Source: Adiantum capillus-veneris | Taxonomy: Eukaryota; Streptophyta; Polypodiopsida; Polypodiales; Pteridaceae | Assembly: GCA_014529385.2 (NCBI GenBank) | Contig: CM043963.1 | Span: 97,902,912 to 97,966,911 of the forward strand | DNA length: 64,000 nt | Direction: 5' to 3' | In this document: positions 59,256-64,000 of the stretch, one piece after another | How positions within the stretch are numbered: position 1 is the stretch's first letter | How the letters are laid out: each line of letters starts with the position of its first letter | Made by a program: the position numbers and the translations under genes | Notes under the pieces: model-generated | The model's input: the letters and a program-made list of their open reading frames with translations, nothing else | The model's database searches: none | What the model was told of the DNA's origin: nothing

Positions 59256-59508
59256 TGTGTTAGCGAAATATTCCTAAGAGCTTGTGTGATTAATACATTG
59301 AGGGATGAGGGTGTTGTGAAGGAGTACGAGCGGAAGTGCGACGCGAGAGAGAGTGCGAGAAGAAGAGCACGACGATATGGTGAACTCGCTCTACTGTAAT
59401 GTGTAGAGCATACTGAGTTCTTATTAGGTTTTCACAAAAGAATATGTGTACATACCTAGCGGCCCGCACACTTACTTGGGCGACCACATTGGGCTTTATA
59501 CCCCAACA
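59256..59508 (-). repeat. 3' LTR of the Tork-like copia
   Basis: Plus strand TGTGTTAGCGAAATATTCC...TTATACCCCAACA; sense TGTTGGGGTATAAAG...CTAACACA. The sense flank AAGTGGGAGGT is the polypurine tract. The outer 5-bp duplication cannot be confirmed because the other LTR is outside. Confidence 0.88.
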
Positions 59509-59597
59509 ACCTCCCACTTAAAGTCCAATGTGGTACTTTAAGTGTGAGAGAAGCTACTATACAAGCTAATATACAAGAGATGTAGAGAAGTGATGTA

Positions 59598-62009
59598 CTA
59601 CCGTACACCTAACTGCTTGCGAAAATGCCCAAAGCTCTCTGAGGGAAGTCCTTTTGTAAGTAGATCAGCAGGATTTTCTGTGGTGTGAACTTTGACAAGC
59701 TGAAGTTGCTTATCCTCGAGCATTTCCCTGATGAAATGATACTTCACATCCACATGCTTTGTCTTTGAGTGATAAACTGGATTGCGAGCCAATTGAAATA
59801 TAGCACTTTGACTATCACAATATAACACAGGCATCTCTTCTTTGATTCCCAAATCTGTTACTAGTCGATTAAGCCAAATTGATTCTTTGCATGCCTCTGA
59901 TGCTGCAACATATTCAGCCTCTGTAGTAGACTGAGTAACACAATCTTGTAATCTAGAACGCCATGATACTGCTCCACCAGCCAAGGTAAAGACATACCCT
60001 GACGTAGACCTTCGGTTGTCTAAGTCACCTGCATAATCTGAGTCTGTAAAACCCTTTACACTTAGCTCCTGACTCCCATAGCATATATGCATACTCTTTG
60101 TAGCTTTTAGGTATCTCAATATTCCTTTCACTGCCTCCCAATGTTTCTTGCCTGGGTTTGACATGTATCGACTTACTACTCCCACTGCAAATGCAATGTC
60201 TGGGCGAGTAGCAATCATTGCATACATCAAACTACCCACTGCAGACGCATATGGAATCTTATCCATTTCAGCCTGTTCTTCCTCAGACACAGGACAATCT
60301 TGTTTGCTAAGTTTCACATATGGTGGCAATGGAACACTCAATGCCTTTCCCTTTTCCATATTGAAACGTTGCAAAACCTTGTCAATATACTCTGTTTGAG
60401 ATAACCAAATCAACTTCTTTGATCTGTCTCTCTCAATGCGCATACCAAGTATATGACTTGCCTCGCCCATGTCTTTCATGTCAAACGATTTTGCCATCTT
60501 TGACTTCAAAGCTGAAATTTCTTCCAAGTGCTTGCCAGCAATCAACATGTCATCCACATACAAAATAAGGATCAGCCAACTACCATCCTTAGCCTTCTTT
60601 GTATATAGACAGTGATCGAACTCACTACGTTTGTAGCCTTGAGAAAGCATAAACTTGTGGAATTTATGGTACCATGCCCTCGGTGATTGTTTTAAGCCAT
60701 AAAAAGTCTTTAACAACTGGCATACCCAATCTTCCTTGCCTTTCTCAACAAACCCTTCTGGCTGCTGCATGTAAATTTCCACATCTAAATCACCATGCAA
60801 GAACGTTGTCTTGACATCCATTTGGTGCAACACCAAATCTAATATGGCAACCAATGCAAGAAAGCATCTCAATGTAGTCATCTTGACCACCGGAGAGAAG
60901 ACTTCATCAAACTCAATGCCTTGTTCTTGCTTAAAGCCCTTGACAACAAGCCTTGCTTTGTACTTTGGCTGACTATCATGAGCGGTGATCTTATACCTGT
61001 AAACCCATTTACAAGGTAGAGCCTTTTTGCCATGTGGTAATTTAACTAGCTTCCATGTCTTGTTTTTATGCAAAGCTGTCATCTCTGACTGCATGGCCAA
61101 TTGCCAATTCCCGGAGTCCTTCATTTGCACTGCTTCCTTGTAACATGAAGGCTCATTGCAATCAGTCAACATGACATAGTTCAGAGATGGAACAAACCTA
61201 TCAGGAGGTCGCGTGACACGTCCAGATCTACGCACAATAGGTGGCTCAGGCTCAGCCACAACCTGTGGTTCCACTCTATCCTGTCCTTGCTCCTCTTGAG
61301 CCCTTACATTTTGTCTTGCACGTGCAGGTCCATCTTCTTGGAAGACAACTCTTCTAATCTCCTCAACCCTCTCTCGTTTAGAATGATATTTGGATTCATT
61401 AAAGTGAACATCATTGCTGCGGACAACCTTTCTGGATTCGCGATCCCAAAGTCTGTACCCCATCTCACCAGAATTACCATAGCCTAGAAAGATGCACTTT
61501 CTACTCTTTGGCTCAAGTTTGTTCCTAAATTTCTTTGGAACGTGAGTATATGCCTCACAGCCAAAGACTCTCATATGCTTGTATGAGGGCATTTTGCCTG
61601 ACCATACCATCTCTGGCACTGAATCCTTCTGCAAAACCTTGCTAGGAGATCTATTTACAAGATGAACAGCTGTTGATACAGCTTCAGCCCAAAACCCATT
61701 TGGCAGCTGTGCATTAGACAACATACTTCTGACCTTCTCTTGTATGGTCCTATTCATCCTCTCAGCAACACCATTTTGAGGAGGATTGTAAGGAGCAGTA
61801 AGTTCACGTTTTATACCTTTTGACTCACAAAAGTCCTGAAAGGCCTTTGAAACATACTCTCCACCATTGTCAGTGCATAAGCATTTAAGCTTCTTGCCAC
61901 TCTGATTCTCCACAAGTGTCACAAACGTTTTGAAAACACTAAACGCTTCATCCTTGTGCTTGAGAAAGTAAACCCATACTTTCCTCGAGTAATCATCTAT
62001 AAATGTCAT
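59598..62009 (-). CDS. Copia integrase C-terminal part, reverse transcriptase and RNase H (803 codons)
   Basis: Opens just after a TGA that splits integrase (MTFIDDYSRKVWVYFLKHKD). It holds the second catalytic Asp at residue 47 (CTDNGGEY) and the Glu at 83 (NGVAERMNR), with the 35-residue spacing of the DDE core, then KCIFLGYGNSGEMGYRLWDR. RT spans about 310-560: KWVYRYKITAHDSQPKYKAR, QMDVKTTFLHGDLDVEIYMQ, FYGLKQSPRAWYHKF and the active-site YVDD at 484-487. RNase H follows with GFTDSDYAGD, QSTTEAEYVAASEACKESIW and LYCDSQSA, its three acidic positions present. Ends HVDVKYHFIREMLEDKQLQL and NPADLLTKGLP. All catalytic residues seen are intact. Would integrate and copy the element if translated in full length. 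Confidence 0.93.
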   Translation of the reverse strand: MTFIDDYSRKVWVYFLKHKDEAFSVFKTFVTLVENQSGKKLKCLCTDNGGEYVSKAFQDFCESKGIKRELTAPYNPPQNGVAERMNRTIQEKVRSMLSNAQLPNGFWAEAVSTAVHLVNRSPSKVLQKDSVPEMVWSGKMPSYKHMRVFGCEAYTHVPKKFRNKLEPKSRKCIFLGYGNSGEMGYRLWDRESRKVVRSNDVHFNESKYHSKRERVEEIRRVVFQEDGPARARQNVRAQEEQGQDRVEPQVVAEPEPPIVRRSGRVTRPPDRFVPSLNYVMLTDCNEPSCYKEAVQMKDSGNWQLAMQSEMTALHKNKTWKLVKLPHGKKALPCKWVYRYKITAHDSQPKYKARLVVKGFKQEQGIEFDEVFSPVVKMTTLRCFLALVAILDLVLHQMDVKTTFLHGDLDVEIYMQQPEGFVEKGKEDWVCQLLKTFYGLKQSPRAWYHKFHKFMLSQGYKRSEFDHCLYTKKAKDGSWLILILYVDDMLIAGKHLEEISALKSKMAKSFDMKDMGEASHILGMRIERDRSKKLIWLSQTEYIDKVLQRFNMEKGKALSVPLPPYVKLSKQDCPVSEEEQAEMDKIPYASAVGSLMYAMIATRPDIAFAVGVVSRYMSNPGKKHWEAVKGILRYLKATKSMHICYGSQELSVKGFTDSDYAGDLDNRRSTSGYVFTLAGGAVSWRSRLQDCVTQSTTEAEYVAASEACKESIWLNRLVTDLGIKEEMPVLYCDSQSAIFQLARNPVYHSKTKHVDVKYHFIREMLEDKQLQLVKVHTTENPADLLTKGLPSESFGHFRKQLGVR

Positions 62010-62021
62010 AAAGTAAGAAGC

Positions 62022-62477
62022 TCACCCTAGAGATAGGTTAGGCATAGGTCCACACAAATCACTATGAACAAGTGCCAACTGTGTATCTCTTCTACTGCTT
62101 CTATGCTTATGTGGATGTTGTGGTTGCTTACCATACAGACAATGTTCACAGAATTCAAAATCATTAAATGAAAAGCCAGGCAAATAACCAGAACGAGACA
62201 AGATTTCCATTCCCTTCTTGGACTTATGTCCTAACCGGCTATGCCACAAAGAAACGTTCGGCTGCTCGGTTACATTGATTACATTTTTAGAGACATTTGA
62301 TACATAAATCATGTAAAGTCCTCCAGACTTTACTCCATGTGCTACTGTCATAGAACCCTTGGATTTCTTCCACATGTTCTGTCCAAAAATGGTGACGTAG
62401 CCAGCATCATCAAGTAAACCTGTGCTGATCAAGCTCTTTGTAATTGCGAGAACATGTCTCACATTCTGCAACTTCAA
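62022..62477 (-). pseudogene. Copia pre-integrase zinc region and first part of integrase
   Basis: Same frame as the flanking pieces, between the stop TAG at 62511-62513 and TGA at 62022-62024. Contains VSLWHSRLGHKSKKGMEILS and FEFCEHCLYGKQ (H-H-C-C zinc site), then ALVHSDLCGPM with the first catalytic Asp of integrase. The frame is open from the TAG; the listed start is the first ATG inside. Confidence 0.9.
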
Positions 62478-62510
62478 TTGAACATCTCCAACACCTAAGA
62501 TCTCACATGT

Positions 62511-63557
62511 CTACCCATTGCCTAGCCGAACATGATCTTTAGTGGTCACATAAGAAGTAAACCACTCCTTGTTTGGAGACACATGAAGTGATGCCCCTGA
62601 GTCTATTATCCAGTCACTCAGTGCATTTCCATCAGATGTTGTAAGAAGAGATGAGTCCATTGTATTCTTCAAGAAGTAGATGTCTCCTAACACTAGACTG
62701 TCATCCGCTGCAACAGTGTTTGTCACATTTATTTCTTGAATCTTCATTGAGGACTTGTTCTTTTCACCATGGTCTTCAGCTTTCTCTTTGCCTTTTTCTG
62801 CTTTCCATTCTCTGCAGTCTCTTTTCATGTGACCCTTCTTGCCACAATGGTAGCATTCTATGTCACTCTTGCCTTTAGCACTGCGGGACTTGCTACGAGA
62901 CTGATTCCTCTTTCCACCTTTGTACTTTTCTTTGGTCCTTCCCCTGACAACTAAGGCTGTTCCTTTGCCTTTGTCCATTGTCTTTCTATTGGTTTCTTCA
63001 GTAAGCAGACTTCCTTCTACACCTGCTATGTTCAAACCATCTGGAGGTGCAGAATTACTCAAAGCTGTGCGAAAAGTGTCCCAACTTTCCGGCAATGTGA
63101 TCAACATGAACATAGCTCTAACAGGTTCATCAAACTTGAGACCTTGAGCTGACAACTGACTATAGATTGTGTTGAATTCATTCAGATGATTGGACATAGG
63201 TGTCCCTTCTTTCATCTTCAAGTCAACAAGCTTCTTAAGCCAGTATACCTGTGAAGTTGCACTCTGCTTCTCATAAAGATCACTCAGCTTTAACCATGCT
63301 TGATAAGCCGACATCTCGTCTGCTACATTGAAGTAAACGCTTTCTGCCAAAGTCAGCATAGTGGTAGAAAGTGCCAATTCATCCATTTCGCTCCATTCAT
63401 CTTCGTCCATATCTTCTGGTTTTATCCCCTTGAGCTTTATAGGTTTTATCTGCTTCTTTTGTACCAACACGTGCCAAATCTGCTTCTTCCACAATGGAAA
63501 ATTGGTTCCATCCAGCTTCTTAATATTGTAAAGAGCAGTGTCCTGTGATCCAGCCAT
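62511..63557 (-). CDS. Copia Gag and protease (348 codons)
   Basis: ATG at 63557 starts MAGSQDTALYNIKKLDGTNF followed by PLWKKQIWHVLVQKKQ, the standard copia Gag opening. The UBN2-type Gag domain spans about 60-190 (WSEMDELALSTTMLTLAESV, YEKQSATSQVYWLKKLVDLK, LSAQGLKFDEPVRAMFMLIT). A basic Arg/Ser/Lys linker (RNQSRSKSRSAKGKS) precedes the CCHC knuckle CYHCGKKGHMKRDC at about residue 235. The protease active site DWIIDSGASLHVSPNKEWF (D-S-G) lies near residue 317, and the frame stops at a TAG soon after, at LGNG. In intact relatives this continues directly into the rest of pol, so the TAG is most simply a nonsense mutation. Confidence 0.92.
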   Translation of the reverse strand: MAGSQDTALYNIKKLDGTNFPLWKKQIWHVLVQKKQIKPIKLKGIKPEDMDEDEWSEMDELALSTTMLTLAESVYFNVADEMSAYQAWLKLSDLYEKQSATSQVYWLKKLVDLKMKEGTPMSNHLNEFNTIYSQLSAQGLKFDEPVRAMFMLITLPESWDTFRTALSNSAPPDGLNIAGVEGSLLTEETNRKTMDKGKGTALVVRGRTKEKYKGGKRNQSRSKSRSAKGKSDIECYHCGKKGHMKRDCREWKAEKGKEKAEDHGEKNKSSMKIQEINVTNTVAADDSLVLGDIYFLKNTMDSSLLTTSDGNALSDWIIDSGASLHVSPNKEWFTSYVTTKDHVRLGNG

Positions 63558-64000
63558 AGCTACGCTTCACAGTAGTTTACTTTCCTGGGGAAAATTCGGC
63601 AGAGTTTCCCCTGTAAACTGACCTCTGAACCAATATCAACCTGATGAACTAGTGGATGTCGCCTACAGTCTGTGTGTAGATGCGCCCGTGTCGTATGTGA
63701 CACGCCTCCAGGAACTGTGAGCCGTCCTTCGATGTGTAGACAACCACAAATCAGCACTCTGGGAGTGTCGATATCCTCAGCACCTGCAATCGTAGGCCGA
63801 AAACCCCAAATTTGCAGAGTCGGATCTGCACCCGTCAAGACCACGTAGTCGAAAATGGCCTGCGCAGACCTTTGTCGAAGCCGAACGGTGGCCGAGATGA
63901 CCTCAGAATGAAATTCTGAGCACACCAAGCCCTACGGGCTTACCCACAAGATTTGGGGCCGTGTCTTCGCCTGTCGAATTTCACTCCAATCTGAGCTGGT
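63558..64000 (-). other. 5' leader of the Tork-like copia
   Basis: Non-coding, higher GC than the surroundings. No LTR end or PBS appears before the window edge, so the leader exceeds 440 bp. Contains short GC-rich inverted segments (for example GACACG near 63697); nothing else assignable. Confidence 0.6.

Larger units (their letters stand above)
59256..64000 (-). mobile_element. Near-complete Ty1/copia element, Tork-like, 5' LTR outside the window
   Basis: Right-to-left element: a leader of more than 440 bp (63558-64000, truncated by the window), gag-protease-integrase-RT-RNase H in one reading frame broken by two stop codons, a polypurine tract, and a 253-bp 3' LTR (59256-59508). Gag sequence and gene order (integrase before RT) fit the Tork/Tnt1 group. 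It is the least decayed element here, so likely the most recent or most constrained. Confidence 0.9.

Overview
The window looks like nuclear DNA of a land plant that consists almost entirely of nested, decayed retrotransposons. The reasons are Ty3/gypsy chromoviruses with an integrase chromodomain, Tork-like Ty1/copia elements, tRNA-iMet-type primer binding sites (TGGTATCAGAGC), teloboxes (AAACCCTAA), and one exon matching plant PIG-A. I cannot place it below land plant. No rRNA, tRNA or CRISPR feature was seen. The only convincing host sequence is the presumed first exon of PIG-A (31745-31891, minus). A short dehydrin-like ORF (48931-49125, minus) is a weak second candidate.

Layout. 1-5849: a copia RT/RNase H relic, a minus-strand LINE 3' end, a gypsy 3' LTR, two plus-strand LINE 3' ends, and an LTR/PBS junction followed by a 195-bp tandem duplication. 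5850-31040: a nested gypsy stack. The outermost element A (minus) has its 3' LTR at 5850-7199 and its integrase and RT pieces out to about 28.1 kb. Into A went element C (8371-13948, TSD atggt), a solo LTR of family S (15473-16102, TSD ctatc) and element B (16246-27869, TSD ctccc). B was itself hit by a solo LTR of family A (17445-19157, TSD caaag) and joined to a truncated minus-strand element D (21560-25662). Downstream lies the 3' end of a plus-strand gypsy whose LTR received a second LTR of the same family (TSD tgctc).

31.0-41 kb: a LINE fragment, the PIG-A exon with an inverted-repeat element about 60 bp upstream, two related minus-strand LINE 3' ends, a 129-bp LTR with PBS, and a copia gag. 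Long (TC/GA)n arrays separate these. 40.96-46.2 kb: a decayed copia (minus) back to back with a decayed gypsy (plus). 46.2-59.2 kb: mostly AT-rich sequence with no recognisable coding; it holds a second copy of the inverted-repeat element, minisatellites, dinucleotide arrays, a copia gag start and an 878-bp LTR with a TTGGCGCC-type PBS. 59256-64000: the best preserved element, a minus-strand Tork-like copia interrupted by only two stop codons; its 5' LTR lies beyond the window.

Recurrent patterns: (i) a LINE group whose 3' end carries a conserved hairpin followed by a (TC)n tail instead of poly(A); (ii) one R-region-like module shared by three LTR families (nine copies); (iii) (TC/GA)n arrays at LTR/leader positions; (iv) local tandem duplications of about 195-217 bp.
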